64,000 bases of DNA from NCBI RefSeq assembly GCF_022808175.1, contig NZ_JALGBX010000001.1:1-64000 (forward strand). The letters run 5' to 3'. The position numbers were made by a program, and so were the translations under genes. This DNA is from Streptomyces sp. AP-93 (GTDB lineage: Bacteria > Actinomycetota > Actinomycetes > Streptomycetales > Streptomycetaceae). The notes under the pieces were generated by a model. It saw nothing but the letters and a program-made list of their open reading frames with translations, searched no databases and was not told where the DNA came from. Of the stretch, positions 1-11,884 are shown piece after piece; position 1 is the first letter of the stretch, and each line of letters opens with the position of its first letter.

Positions 1-73
1 CTACGTCTACCTCGGGACCGTCACGGTCGCAGCCCTCACGATCTGGCTCCGCACCTGATCCAAGAAACAGAAC
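1..73 (+). mobile_element. Right end of an insertion sequence (probable IS5-family transposase C-terminus)
   Basis: An open frame enters from the left edge at base 2 and stops with TGA at 56-58. Its last residues, YVYLGTVTVAALTIWLRT, resemble the C-terminal tails of IS5-type DDE transposases from Streptomyces as I remember them. The next 15 bases run up to CTAG at 74-77, a target of the kind used by the IS5 group (YTAR). The ABC ATPase gene on the other strand loses its homology exactly here. I read this as the IS end interrupting that gene. The rest of the element lies outside the window, so the family, the terminal inverted repeat and the duplication cannot be confirmed. Confidence 0.5.
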
Positions 74-626
74 CTAGTTCGGCTGTCAGCTGGGAGATCT
101 CGGCCCGTAGGTGACTGCGGAGCTTCGAGTCCAGGCTGGAGAGCGGCTCGTCCATCAGGAACACCGACGGCCGACGGGAGATCGCCCGGCCCATCGCGAC
201 CCGCTGGCGCTCACCGCCCGAGAGCTGCCCCGGAAGGCGGTCGAGCAGGTCCTCGATGCCCAGCATCCGGGCCGTCGCCTCCACCCGCGGTTCGTGGTCA
301 CCGCGGGGGTCGCGCAGCTTCAGCGGGAAACCGATGTTGGCCCGCCCCGTCATGTTCGGATACAGCGCGAAGTTCTGGAACACCATCGCGATGTCCCGCT
401 CGCTCGGCGGCACGTGGTTGGCGTACTCGCCGTCCAGGTACAGCCCGCCCTCGGTGATGTCCTCCAGGCCCGCGATCATCCGCAGGACGGTCGACTTGCC
501 GCAGCCCGAGGGCCCCAACAGGACCAGGAACTCTCCTGGCTCGACGGTGAGGGAGACACCGTCGACGGCATGGGCGTCCCTCTCGTATCTCTTGCTGACG
601 TCACGCAACTCGATGGTTCGACTCAC
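36..626 (-). pseudogene. Sugar ABC transporter ATP-binding protein (MsiK/UgpC type), truncated by IS
   Basis: This is the start of a carbohydrate-importer ATPase (CUT1 class). GTG start at 626. Walker A GPSGCGKST lies at residues 38-46, the Q-loop Gln at 84, signature LSGGERQ at 135-141 and Walker B FLMDEP at 156-161. Family homology stops at residue 184. The following residues to the stop are read from the insertion sequence. The H-loop and the whole C-terminal OB-fold regulatory region (the family is usually about 370 residues) are gone, so the product should be unable to hydrolyse ATP normally. It is the last gene of the sugar operon, 120 bp after dgoD. Streptomyces importers commonly share one ATPase (MsiK) encoded elsewhere, which could rescue this loss. 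Confidence 0.8.
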
Positions 627-746
627 AACGATCCGCCCGGAGCTGGGAATGGTGGAGGAGAGGGGAGTGGGGGAGACGTGGGGGAGACATGCCAGAAGCT
701 AGCCCACGTCACTGTGAGGAATGATCAAGAGAGCCCGCACCGGCCG

Positions 747-1892
747 CTACCACTCCGCGAGTGAGCCGTCGTCCCGCCGCCAGACGGGGTTGCGCCAGCG
801 GTGGCCGGTCTCGGCGGCGCGCTCCACGGCCTTCTCGTCGACCTCGATGCCCAGGCCCGTTCCGGTCAGCAGCGCCACATGGCCGTCCTCGTAGTGGAAG
901 ACCGACCGGTCCGTGAGGTAGTCGAGCAGGTCGGAGCCGGTGTTGTAGTGGATGCCCAGGCTCTGCTCCTGGATGAGCAGATTCGGCGTCGCGAAGCCCA
1001 CCTGGAGGCATGCGGCGAGCGCGATCGGGCCCAGCGGGCAGTGCGGGGCCAGAGAGACGTCGTACGCCTCCGCCATGGCTGCGATACGGCGCACCTCGGA
1101 TATGCCGCCGGCGTGGGACAGGTCGGGCTGCGCTACGGCGATGCCCGCGCCCAGTACCTTCTTGAAGTCCCAGCGGGAGTAAAGGCGTTCGCCAGTCGCG
1201 ATCGGAATGCTGGTCGACTGCACGATGTCACCGATGTGGTCGCTCATCTCGGGGACGAGCGGCTCCTCGACGAAGAACGGCAGATAGGGCTCCAGGAGCG
1301 GCAGCACCCGGCGCGCCATGGGGACGGTGAGTCGACCGTGGAAGTCGACCGCGATGTCGAAGTCGTCGCCCACCGCCTCCCGGGTGCTCGCGACCCGCTC
1401 CACGATGCCGTGGACGGCCTCGGGCGTGTCGATCAGGCGCAGCTGCGCCGAGGCGTTCATCTTGATCGCGGTGAAACCCTGCTCCTTGCGTTCGACGGCC
1501 GCCTCGGCGACGTCGGTGGGGCGGTCGCCGCCGATCCAGCTGTAGACGCGGGCGCGGTCGCGGACGTTGCCGCCGAGCAGCTGCCACACGGGCACGCCCA
1601 GTGCCTTGCCGCTGATGTCCCACAGCGCCTGGTCGATGCCGGCGACGGCGCTGGAGAGCACAGGGCCACCGCGGTAGAAGCCGCCCTTGGTGAGCACCTG
1701 CCAGTGGTCCTCGATGCGCAGCGGGTCCTTGCCCACGAGGTAGTCGGCCAGTTCGTCGACAGCGGCGGCGACGGTGTGCGCCCGGCCTTCGATGACGGGC
1801 TCCCCCCAGCCGGTGATGCCCTCGTCCGTGTCGATGCGCAGGAAGCACCAGCGCGGAGCGACGAGGTAGGTGCGCAGGGACGTGATCTTCAT
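747..1892 (-). CDS. dgoD: D-galactonate dehydratase
   Basis: Enolase-superfamily enzyme (MR/MLE type) that dehydrates D-galactonate to 2-keto-3-deoxy-galactonate. The 381 residues match the length of E. coli DgoD (about 382) and are similar from end to end: the start MKIT, the block FYRGGP, GIDQALWDI, and the end NPxWRxxDxSxAEW are all shared. Mg ligands Asp183, Glu209 and Glu235 and the catalytic His185 and His284 are present. ATG at 1892 has an AAGGA ribosome site. It lies 31 bp after the SDR gene in the catabolic operon and supplies the substrate of the kinase at 2737-3678. Confidence in the galactonate specificity is good but rests on similarity; other sugar-acid dehydratases share this fold. 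Confidence 0.88.
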   Translation of the reverse strand: MKITSLRTYLVAPRWCFLRIDTDEGITGWGEPVIEGRAHTVAAAVDELADYLVGKDPLRIEDHWQVLTKGGFYRGGPVLSSAVAGIDQALWDISGKALGVPVWQLLGGNVRDRARVYSWIGGDRPTDVAEAAVERKEQGFTAIKMNASAQLRLIDTPEAVHGIVERVASTREAVGDDFDIAVDFHGRLTVPMARRVLPLLEPYLPFFVEEPLVPEMSDHIGDIVQSTSIPIATGERLYSRWDFKKVLGAGIAVAQPDLSHAGGISEVRRIAAMAEAYDVSLAPHCPLGPIALAACLQVGFATPNLLIQEQSLGIHYNTGSDLLDYLTDRSVFHYEDGHVALLTGTGLGIEVDEKAVERAAETGHRWRNPVWRRDDGSLAEW

Positions 1893-1923
1893 CGGGTTTC
1901 CTTCTCCGGTCGGGTCTCTTCGT

Positions 1924-2676
1924 TCACTTCGACTCCTTCTTGACAGTCCAGCCGCCGTCCACGGTGAGGCTGGTCCCCGTGATGTAGGTGGCGTCGCCGG
2001 AGGCCAGGAAGGCGACGGCGGCGGCCACTTCCTCGGGCCGGCCGAGCCGGCCCAGGGCGGTGGCGCGGGCGGACAGCTCGCGGTCCTCCTCGGCCACCTC
2101 GTTCCACACCTCGGTGAGGATCGGGCCGGGCAGGACGGAGTTGAAGCGGACCTCCGGGCCGTACTCCACGGCGAGCTGGCGGATGAGCGCGCAGGTGCCG
2201 CCCTTGGCGGCGGCGTAGGCCGGATACCCGGGCAGGCCGAAGTGCGCGTGCACGCTGGAGGTGGCGATCAGGCTGCCGCGCCCTGCGCGCAGATCGTCGA
2301 GGAAGGTGAGGGTGGCGAGGTAGAGGGCCTTGAGGTTGACCGACATTTCGCGGTCCCATATTTCGATGGGGAGTTCGTGCGCGGCGGCGTCGGTGTGGAC
2401 GAAGGCGTTGCTGTGGAGGATGCTCACCGGGCCGAAGTGCGCGTGGGCCTGCTCGCGCAGGGCGGCCCACTGCTCCTGGGAGGAGACGTCGCAGTGTACG
2501 AAGACGGCCCGGCCGCCGTCGGCCCGGATGCTCGCGGCCACGTTCTCGCCCGCTTGGTCGGCGATGTCGGCGAGCACGACCGCCGCGCCCTCGGCGGCCA
2601 GGCGCACGGCGCTCGCGGCGCCGATCCCGGAGGCCGCGCCGGTCACGACGGCGATGTGACCTGAGAGACGGTTCAT
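1924..2676 (-). CDS. SDR-family sugar dehydrogenase (candidate D-galactose 1-dehydrogenase)
   Basis: Classical short-chain dehydrogenase of 250 residues. The Rossmann glycine motif TGAASGIG is at 12-19, catalytic Asn114, Ser140/141, Tyr154 and Lys158 are in place, and the C-terminus has the usual TG(x)3-(x)VDGG block. The usual NNAG motif is replaced by SNAF at about 89-92. ATG at 2676 is preceded by AGAGGAA. Placed between a sugar-acid dehydratase and a keto-deoxy sugar kinase, with a lactonase in the same operon, the missing step is oxidation of an aldose at C1 to a lactone. I infer galactose 1-dehydrogenase activity. Oxidation of another sugar such as L-arabinose or D-fucose cannot be excluded by sequence. 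Confidence 0.8.
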   Translation of the reverse strand: MNRLSGHIAVVTGAASGIGAASAVRLAAEGAAVVLADIADQAGENVAASIRADGGRAVFVHCDVSSQEQWAALREQAHAHFGPVSILHSNAFVHTDAAAHELPIEIWDREMSVNLKALYLATLTFLDDLRAGRGSLIATSSVHAHFGLPGYPAYAAAKGGTCALIRQLAVEYGPEVRFNSVLPGPILTEVWNEVAEEDRELSARATALGRLGRPEEVAAAVAFLASGDATYITGTSLTVDGGWTVKKESK

Positions 2677-2715
2677 AGGTGGATTCCTCTGGGGTGTACG
2701 GGTCGGGCGGAGGGT

Positions 2716-2740
2716 CTAGTGCTTCCGGTCACAGCACTAG
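2716..2740. other. Small inverted repeat at the kinase/SDR junction
   Basis: CTAGTGCT (2716-2723) and AGCACTAG (2733-2740) form a perfect 8-bp inverted repeat with a 9-nt loop. It includes the kinase stop codon. It is neither GC-rich nor followed by a T-run, so it is more likely an RNA-processing or weak attenuation hairpin, or chance, than a full terminator. Confidence 0.3.
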
Positions 2741-3678
2741 CGGCTGACGTCCTGGGCGGTGAGCAGTCCCAGCTCGCCGCGGCGCGGTAGCCCCTCCCAG
2801 TCGCCGGGTACGGAGACGGCGAACGCGCCGCATGTGGCTGCCAGGTGGAGCCGCTCGGCGAGGGAGGCGCCGTCCAGGAGCCCGGCCAGGTACCCGGAGA
2901 CGAAGGCGTCCCCGGCCCCGATGGGGTCCACGCAGGTGACGGGCACCACGGGCTGGACGAGCGCCTCGTTCCCGTCGTCCGCCAAGGCCCCCTGAGCGCC
3001 GAGCTTGAGCACGGCTTGTGCGGGCCCGAGCCCGGTCAACTCCCGTGCCATGTCGGCGGGTTCCATCTCCGGTACCAGGAGAGACGCTTCCTCCGGGCCT
3101 GCGAAGACGACGTCCGCGTACGGCACCAGGGCGGCCAGCGTCTGCGCCGCCTCGCTCCGGCTCCACAGCTGAGCGCGGTAGTTGATGTCCAGAGAGACGG
3201 TCACCCCGGCCTCCTTGGCGATCCGCACGGCGCGCTCGACCGCCGCCCGCGCGCTCTCGCCCAGGGCGGGGGTGATGCCGGTGACATGGAGGATCCGCGC
3301 CCGGGTGATCTGCTGCTCGTCGAGGTCCTCGGGCGAAAGGCGGGAGCCCGCGAAGCCTTTGCGGTAGTACGCGACACGGACGCGGTCGGCGGTGCGGCGC
3401 TCCCGCAGCATGAGGCCCGTGGGCGCGTCCGGGTCGACGCGGACGTGGGTCACGTCCACGCCCTCGGCCCGCAGACCGGCCTGGATCATCGTCCCTGCGG
3501 AGTCGTCGCCGACCCTCCCGGTCCAGGCCGCGCTGTGGCCCAGGCGGCTGACCCCGATGGCGACGGTCGCCTCGGCGCCCGCGAACCCCATCCGCAGGGC
3601 CGCACCTCGGTCCAGCGGCCCCGGCTGGGAGGCGGCCACGACCGCCATGGCCTCGCCGAGGGTGACCAGCGCTGTCAT
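2737..3678 (-). CDS. PfkB-family 2-keto-3-deoxy sugar-acid kinase
   Basis: Ribokinase-fold kinase of 313 residues, predicted to phosphorylate 2-keto-3-deoxy-galactonate (or gluconate) at C6. The start is LVTLGEAM, YYRKGFAGS lies near 105-113, DINYR at 164-168 (typical of KDG kinases), and the anion-hole/catalytic motif DPIGAGDAF ends with the base Asp257. The ATG at 3678 overlaps the aldolase stop in an ATGA arrangement, so the two are translationally coupled. E. coli uses a different kinase family (DgoK) for this step; here a PfkB enzyme takes the place. An open frame continues upstream of this ATG through the aldolase gene, but that part is a shadow. Confidence 0.85.
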   Translation of the reverse strand: MTALVTLGEAMAVVAASQPGPLDRGAALRMGFAGAEATVAIGVSRLGHSAAWTGRVGDDSAGTMIQAGLRAEGVDVTHVRVDPDAPTGLMLRERRTADRVRVAYYRKGFAGSRLSPEDLDEQQITRARILHVTGITPALGESARAAVERAVRIAKEAGVTVSLDINYRAQLWSRSEAAQTLAALVPYADVVFAGPEEASLLVPEMEPADMARELTGLGPAQAVLKLGAQGALADDGNEALVQPVVPVTCVDPIGAGDAFVSGYLAGLLDGASLAERLHLAATCGAFAVSVPGDWEGLPRRGELGLLTAQDVSR

Positions 3679-4310
3679 CGGCGTATCGCCTCGATCAGCC
3701 GCGCGGCCCGGTCCTGGAGGGCCGAGAGTGCGCCGCTCTCGCAGGCGTCGCCGATGAGGGGACCGCCCATGCCGAGCGCGGTGGCGCCTGCGGCGAGATA
3801 GGCGGGCGCTTCGTCGAGACCGATGCCGCCGGTCGGCACCAGCGGGACGTCCGGGAGCGGCGCTCGCACGGCCCGCAGATACTCCGGTCCGCCGATGGAG
3901 GCGGGGAAGAGTTTCACCATGGTGGCACCGGCCCGCCACGCGGAGAGGATCTCGGTGGGCGTCAACGCGCCCGCTATCACCGGCACATGGAGCTTGCGCG
4001 CTTCCTCGATGACGTCGAGGCAGGTCGCGGGAGTGATGAGGTAGCCGGCTCCGGCCTCCACCGCGCGCTGGGCGTCGGCGGGTGTCGTGACCGTGCCGGC
4101 GCCCAGGGTGAGCCCGGCGGGGGCGTTCGCCGCGTACTCGCGCAGCGCGTCCAGAACGCCCGGCGTGGTCAGGGTGAACTCGACCGCGCGGATGCCCGCG
4201 AACCGAAGGACGTCGGCCACTTCGGGGAACCGGTCGGCACGGGACGCCCTCAGGATGGCGATGACAGGGGCGGCGTCGAGGGCGACGTGCAGTTCAGTCG
4301 CATCGGTCAC
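3675..4310 (-). CDS. 2-dehydro-3-deoxy-6-phosphogalactonate/gluconate aldolase
   Basis: Class I KDPG/KDPGal aldolase of 211 residues that splits the phosphorylated keto-deoxy acid into pyruvate and glyceraldehyde 3-phosphate. The Schiff-base lysine is Lys133 in MVKLFPAS, the catalytic Glu44 is in VEFTLTT, and Arg21 and the GTVT block (72-75) bind the substrate. I chose GTG at 4310 because GGAGG sits 6-7 nt upstream; a longer frame to 4484 has no ribosome site and no family similarity. The stop overlaps the kinase ATG. About 150 bp without a gene separates it from the lactonase gene. Confidence 0.86.
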   Translation of the reverse strand: MTDATELHVALDAAPVIAILRASRADRFPEVADVLRFAGIRAVEFTLTTPGVLDALREYAANAPAGLTLGAGTVTTPADAQRAVEAGAGYLITPATCLDVIEEARKLHVPVIAGALTPTEILSAWRAGATMVKLFPASIGGPEYLRAVRAPLPDVPLVPTGGIGLDEAPAYLAAGATALGMGGPLIGDACESGALSALQDRAARLIEAIRR

Positions 4311-4458
4311 GACGGCCTCCGGAGGACGGGGGTGGCGGGTGCTTCCATGGAGGGGAACTCCCTTGCTCGGCATCGTGGGTGGTGGGCTTCTCAGAGGGGG
4401 CGGGGTGCAGGGTGCACGGGGCGTGCTCGCCCTGCTGCCTGGCCGTGCGCTCGCCCCC

Positions 4459-5379
4459 TCACACGGCGAGGAACTCGGCGTCATCGAACGGCGTCACCGG
4501 CAGCCCCCTGACCCCCGGGCGGCATACGAACAGCCTTCCGGCGTCGGGTTCGGCGCGCAGCCGGTCCTCGTCGAGCCCCTGAGACGCGGTGGTGATGACC
4601 AGGATGTCCAGCTCCGGCCCGGCGAAGGTGCAGCTGGTGACGTGGGAGGCGGGGACGGCGACACGGGCGCACAGGGTGCCGTCCGGCTCGTACGCCCGGA
4701 CCTCGGCACCTCCCCACACCGCGACCCAGATCCGGCCGCCCGCGTCCACGGTCAGCCCGTCGGGCACGCCCCGGTCGAGTGTCACGAAGGGGCGGCGACC
4801 GGTGAGTGCCCCGGTGCCGGGATCGTGGTCGAAGACGTCGACGCGGCCCGTAGGGCTGTCCGCGTAGTAGAGCAGCCGACCGTCCGGACTCCAGCCCAGG
4901 CCGTTGGAGATGGTCACGGAGCCGAGGAGGGTTTCGAGCCCGCCGGGGCCGAGGCGGTAGAGCGCGCCTGCGCCCGGCGTCGCGTCGTACGCCATCGTCC
5001 CGGCGAGCAGCCGCCCTCGGGGGTCGCACTTGGCGTCGTTCATCCGCCGCCGCACCCCGTCTCCAGGGATGTCGGGCACGGCGATCTCCACGGGCGTGCG
5101 GTGGCCGTCGAGCCGAAGGAATGAGGTTCCGGCTGCCGCGAGCAGTGCGCCCGACACGCAGGGGACGACGGCCCCGACGGGGCGGTCCAGTCGCATGGTC
5201 TCGTACGGCACGAGATAGGGGAGCCCCGAGCCGTAGCCCCGCAGACCCAGCGAGGCACGGTGGATGAGCCCCTCGGTGATGTCGACCCACAGCAGCTCCT
5301 CCCGCCGGTCGTCCCACACCGGCCCTTCCGTCAGGTGCCCTGGCGGGGGCGCGCAGGGGGCGGCGCTCAAGCGCAGCAT
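4459..5379 (-). CDS. SMP-30/gluconolactonase-family sugar lactonase
   Basis: Six-bladed beta-propeller lactonase, 306 residues. Metal ligands Glu18 (EGPVW), Asn159 (ISNGLGWSP) and Asp207 (PDGLTVD) are present, together with Asn114/Asp115 in RMNDAKCDP, which in this family shape the active site. It would hydrolyse the aldonolactone formed by the SDR enzyme to the free sugar acid used by dgoD. ATG at 5379 has a strong GAGGAGG site. It follows the beta-galactosidase gene by 27 bp. Regucalcin-like proteins of other specificity look similar, but the operon makes galactonolactone the most likely substrate. Confidence 0.85.
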   Translation of the reverse strand: MLRLSAAPCAPPPGHLTEGPVWDDRREELLWVDITEGLIHRASLGLRGYGSGLPYLVPYETMRLDRPVGAVVPCVSGALLAAAGTSFLRLDGHRTPVEIAVPDIPGDGVRRRMNDAKCDPRGRLLAGTMAYDATPGAGALYRLGPGGLETLLGSVTISNGLGWSPDGRLLYYADSPTGRVDVFDHDPGTGALTGRRPFVTLDRGVPDGLTVDAGGRIWVAVWGGAEVRAYEPDGTLCARVAVPASHVTSCTFAGPELDILVITTASQGLDEDRLRAEPDAGRLFVCRPGVRGLPVTPFDDAEFLAV

Positions 5380-5406
5380 GTGACCTCCTCGTTCGGTGGC
5401 ACCGCT

Positions 5407-9146
<3,740 letters not shown>

Positions 9147-9158
9147 GACAGCCCTCCG

Positions 9159-10130
9159 CTAGTTCGCGGACCGCGCGCGGCGGGCCAGCAGGGTGTTGAT
9201 CGCCACGAAGACGACGATGAGCAGGAACATGGCCCAGGCGACGGCGGCGGCCCGGCCCAGGTGCTGGTCGGTGAATCCGCGCTCGAAGAAGTACATAGCC
9301 AGGGTCTGGTACTGGTTGTCGGCGCCGCCCTGTTCCGGACTGCCGCCGCCGCCGAAGAGCATCGGCTCGCCGAACAGCTGGCTGGCGCCGATCGTGGAGA
9401 CGATCACGGTGAACACGATCGTCGGGCGCAGGCCCGGGATGGTCACGTTCCAGAACTGCTGCCAGCGGCTCGCGCCGTCCATGGCGGCGCTCTCGTAGAG
9501 GTCCTGGGGGATGGCCTGCATGGCCGCCAGGTAGATCAGGGCGTTGTAGCCGGTCCAGCGCCAGATGACGATCACCGAGATGGCGATCTGCGCCGGCCAC
9601 TTGCTGTTGGTGAAGTCGATGTTGTCGACGCCGACGAAGGACAACAGCCAGTTGATGAACCCGTAGTCGCGGCCGAACAGCTGCGCGAAGACGATGGCCG
9701 AGGCGGCGACCGAGGTCGCGTACGGGGTCAGGACCGCGATGCGGAAGAAGGTCCGGCCGCGCAGCTTGTAGTTCAGGATGTGGGCCAGGCCCAGGGCGAT
9801 CAGCAGCTGCGGAACCGTGGAGATGACGCCGATGGTGAAGGTGTTGGTGAAGGCGTTCCAGAAGTGCGAGTCGCTCAGCAGGTCGGTGAAGTTCTTCAGG
9901 CCCAGCCAGGTCATCTGGTCGGGGTTCGACAGCTCCACCCGGTGCAGTGACATCCAGGCGGTCCAGATCAGCGGGTACAGGCCGAACGCCGCGAACAGGA
10001 TGAAGAACGGGGAGATGAACGCGTAGGGGGACAGCTTCAGGTCCCAGCGCGCGCGTCTGGTGCGCCACGTGTCGGCGCGCTGTCTCGGCGGCGCCTTCTT
10101 GGTGGGGCTGGTGCGTGCGGTGATAGCCAT
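9159..10130 (-). CDS. Carbohydrate ABC transporter permease (MalF type)
   Basis: First permease of the importer, 323 residues, six or more membrane helices following an Arg/Lys-rich N-terminal tail. The EAA motif reads ESAAMDGASRWQQFW. ATG at 10130. It stands 90 bp after the binding-protein gene and 12 bp before the second permease. Substrate is not readable from the permease; the operon suggests a beta-galactoside or xyloglucan-derived oligosaccharide. Confidence 0.9.
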   Translation of the reverse strand: MAITARTSPTKKAPPRQRADTWRTRRARWDLKLSPYAFISPFFILFAAFGLYPLIWTAWMSLHRVELSNPDQMTWLGLKNFTDLLSDSHFWNAFTNTFTIGVISTVPQLLIALGLAHILNYKLRGRTFFRIAVLTPYATSVAASAIVFAQLFGRDYGFINWLLSFVGVDNIDFTNSKWPAQIAISVIVIWRWTGYNALIYLAAMQAIPQDLYESAAMDGASRWQQFWNVTIPGLRPTIVFTVIVSTIGASQLFGEPMLFGGGGSPEQGGADNQYQTLAMYFFERGFTDQHLGRAAAVAWAMFLLIVVFVAINTLLARRARSAN

Positions 10131-10220
10131 GTGCCTCAGTCCTGGCTTTCGAGTGGGGAGCAGGTGCGGGGCCGGTCCGCTCTCGCGCCCCGAGGGCGGA
10201 CCGGCCCGTGCGGGATCGGA

Positions 10221-11519
10221 TCAGCCGGTGGTGGCGGCCTTGATGTCGGCCATCGACTTGGACCACGAGTCCTCGGGGGACTGGCCCTGCGCCTCGACCC
10301 GGGTGATGCCCTTGGCGATCAGGTCCCTCATGACGCCGTCCTTGACGCCGATGATCGCCTGCGGGGTGCCGGCCGCGGCCTCGGAGTAGATCTGGCCGAG
10401 CGGCGAGTCGCCGAAGTACTTGTCGGTGGTCGCAGCGATCGCCGGGTCCTTGGCCGCCGTCTGCGACGACGGGAAGGCCTGCCGCTGGGTGAACATCTTG
10501 ACCTGCTGCGCCGGGGCGGTCAGCCAGCTGATGAGGTCGTAGGCCTCCTTCTGGTGCTTGCTCGCCTTCGGGATCGAGAAGTACGAGCCGCCCCAGTTGC
10601 CGGCGCCGCCGGGGATCTTGGCGACGCCCCACTTGCCGCTCATGGTGTCGGCCTGGCTCTTGATGTAGCCGAGCATCCACGCGGGGCAGGCGATGGTCGC
10701 GAACGAGCCGGTGCTGAAGGACTGGTTCCAGGCGGGGCTGAACTGGGAGAGCTTGGCGCTCAGGCCCTGGGTGCTCAGCTGCATGGTGGTGTCCCAGGCG
10801 TTCTTGATCGCCGGACTGGAGTCCACGACCACGTTGCCGGAGGCGTCGTAGTACTGGTTGGCCGACTGGCCCACGATCGCGTTGTACATGCCGCTGCCGG
10901 AGTCGGCCCACGCCTGGTTCGCCGGGGCCTTCGCCTTGTACTGCAGACCGGTCTTGATGTAGCCGGCCCAGTCCGGCCACAGCGCGGAGACCGCGGCGCT
11001 GTCGGTCGGCAGGCCGGCTTCCTTGAACAGGTCGGTGCGGTAGCACATGGCCAGCGGCCCGTAGTCGGTACCCAGGCCCAGGACCTTGCCGTCGGCGGTG
11101 GTGGCGGAGGCCCACTTGGCGGGGTAGAAGGTGTCCTTCAGGTTTGTCGCGCCCAGGGTGTTCAGGTCGACGAACTTGTCAGACAGGTTCTTGGTCACAT
11201 CGGAGATCCGGCCGACCTCGATGCCCTGGACGTCGCTCAGGCCGGACCCGGAGGCCAGTCGCGTCAGGAGCGCCGGGTAGTACTGGCTGTCGTTCTGGAC
11301 ACTGTCCTCGACGATCTTGATGTTCGGGTGCTGCTTCATGTACTCGTCGTAGAGCCCGGCCTCCTTGTAGCCGAACGTCCCGAAGACCCCGACCTTGAGG
11401 GTGATCTGGCCTCCGCCGGCGGCGCCCTCGTCCGAGGTGCCGCTGCAGGCGGTGAGGAGCAGGGTGCCCGTCACGAGGGCGGCGACCGCGGCGGCCGTCT
11501 TTCTGTGTGCGCTGAGCAT
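10221..11519 (-). CDS. Sugar ABC transporter substrate-binding lipoprotein
   Basis: Extracytoplasmic solute-binding protein of CUT1 importers, 432 residues. It has a lipoprotein signal with lipobox LLTAC (lipidated Cys25) and a SBP_bac_1 fold with aromatic-rich segments such as WAGYIKTGLQY. I chose ATG at 11519, with AGGAGG 8 nt upstream; an upstream extension of the frame runs through the promoter and LacI box. First gene of the catabolic operon that runs to about base 36. Expression is expected to be controlled by the LacI box at 11615-11630. Confidence 0.9.
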   Translation of the reverse strand: MLSAHRKTAAAVAALVTGTLLLTACSGTSDEGAAGGGQITLKVGVFGTFGYKEAGLYDEYMKQHPNIKIVEDSVQNDSQYYPALLTRLASGSGLSDVQGIEVGRISDVTKNLSDKFVDLNTLGATNLKDTFYPAKWASATTADGKVLGLGTDYGPLAMCYRTDLFKEAGLPTDSAAVSALWPDWAGYIKTGLQYKAKAPANQAWADSGSGMYNAIVGQSANQYYDASGNVVVDSSPAIKNAWDTTMQLSTQGLSAKLSQFSPAWNQSFSTGSFATIACPAWMLGYIKSQADTMSGKWGVAKIPGGAGNWGGSYFSIPKASKHQKEAYDLISWLTAPAQQVKMFTQRQAFPSSQTAAKDPAIAATTDKYFGDSPLGQIYSEAAAGTPQAIIGVKDGVMRDLIAKGITRVEAQGQSPEDSWSKSMADIKAATTG

Positions 11520-11614
11520 GGTTTCGATTCCTCCTGGGGTCACCGCGAAGCGCGGTGGGATGGGGTGGGAGTGCCGGTGAGGAGTGGTCTTGGGTACCGG
11601 TCCGGCCAGGAAAA

Positions 11615-11630
11615 TTGAAAGCGCTTGCAA
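11615..11630 (-). promoter_or_regulatory. LacI-family operator before the importer operon
   Basis: TTGAAAGCGCTTGCAA is a near-perfect palindrome of the CcpA/LacI type centred on the CG of GCGC. It lies about 95 bp upstream of the binding-protein start and just downstream of a candidate -10. Two closely related boxes occur at 14363-14378 and 14842-14857, with the right half GCTTGCAA identical in all three. The obvious binder is the LacI regulator at 11885-12916. Confidence 0.8.
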
Positions 11631-11638
11631 TGGGCTAG

Positions 11639-11667
11639 AGCGTGCACTTCGCCGCATCGGAGGTCAA
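11639..11667 (-). promoter_or_regulatory. Candidate promoter of the importer/catabolic operon
   Basis: Read on the minus strand, TTGACC (11667-11662) is followed after 17 bp by CACGCT (11644-11639), then 8 bp later by the LacI box. The -35 is good and the -10 poor. The stretch 11520-11884 holds this promoter, the operator and no gene that I can support. Confidence 0.45.
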
Positions 11668-11884
11668 GGGTTCGACATCGGATCGCTGCCTGGCGATACA
11701 CGGTTGGCAATGCTCTGAGCAGGCAGGTTGATGGCAGGTGCCCAATGTGCCATCGGCTTCGGGCGCGCGGTCAGTTCGCGCGGATCTCGATTCGGGGCCG
11801 GTTTCCAGCTTGTGCGGCTGGGCTCACACGGTCCCCAACCGACGCCCATGGGACACGGACGACGGCAGCTTGTGGTTCGTGATG

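Noticed and set aside
4311..4458. Fourth LacI box or promoter between lactonase and aldolase genes
   Set aside because: No sequence resembling TTGNNAGCGCTTGCAA or a TTGAC-type promoter was found, so I treat the genes as one operon.
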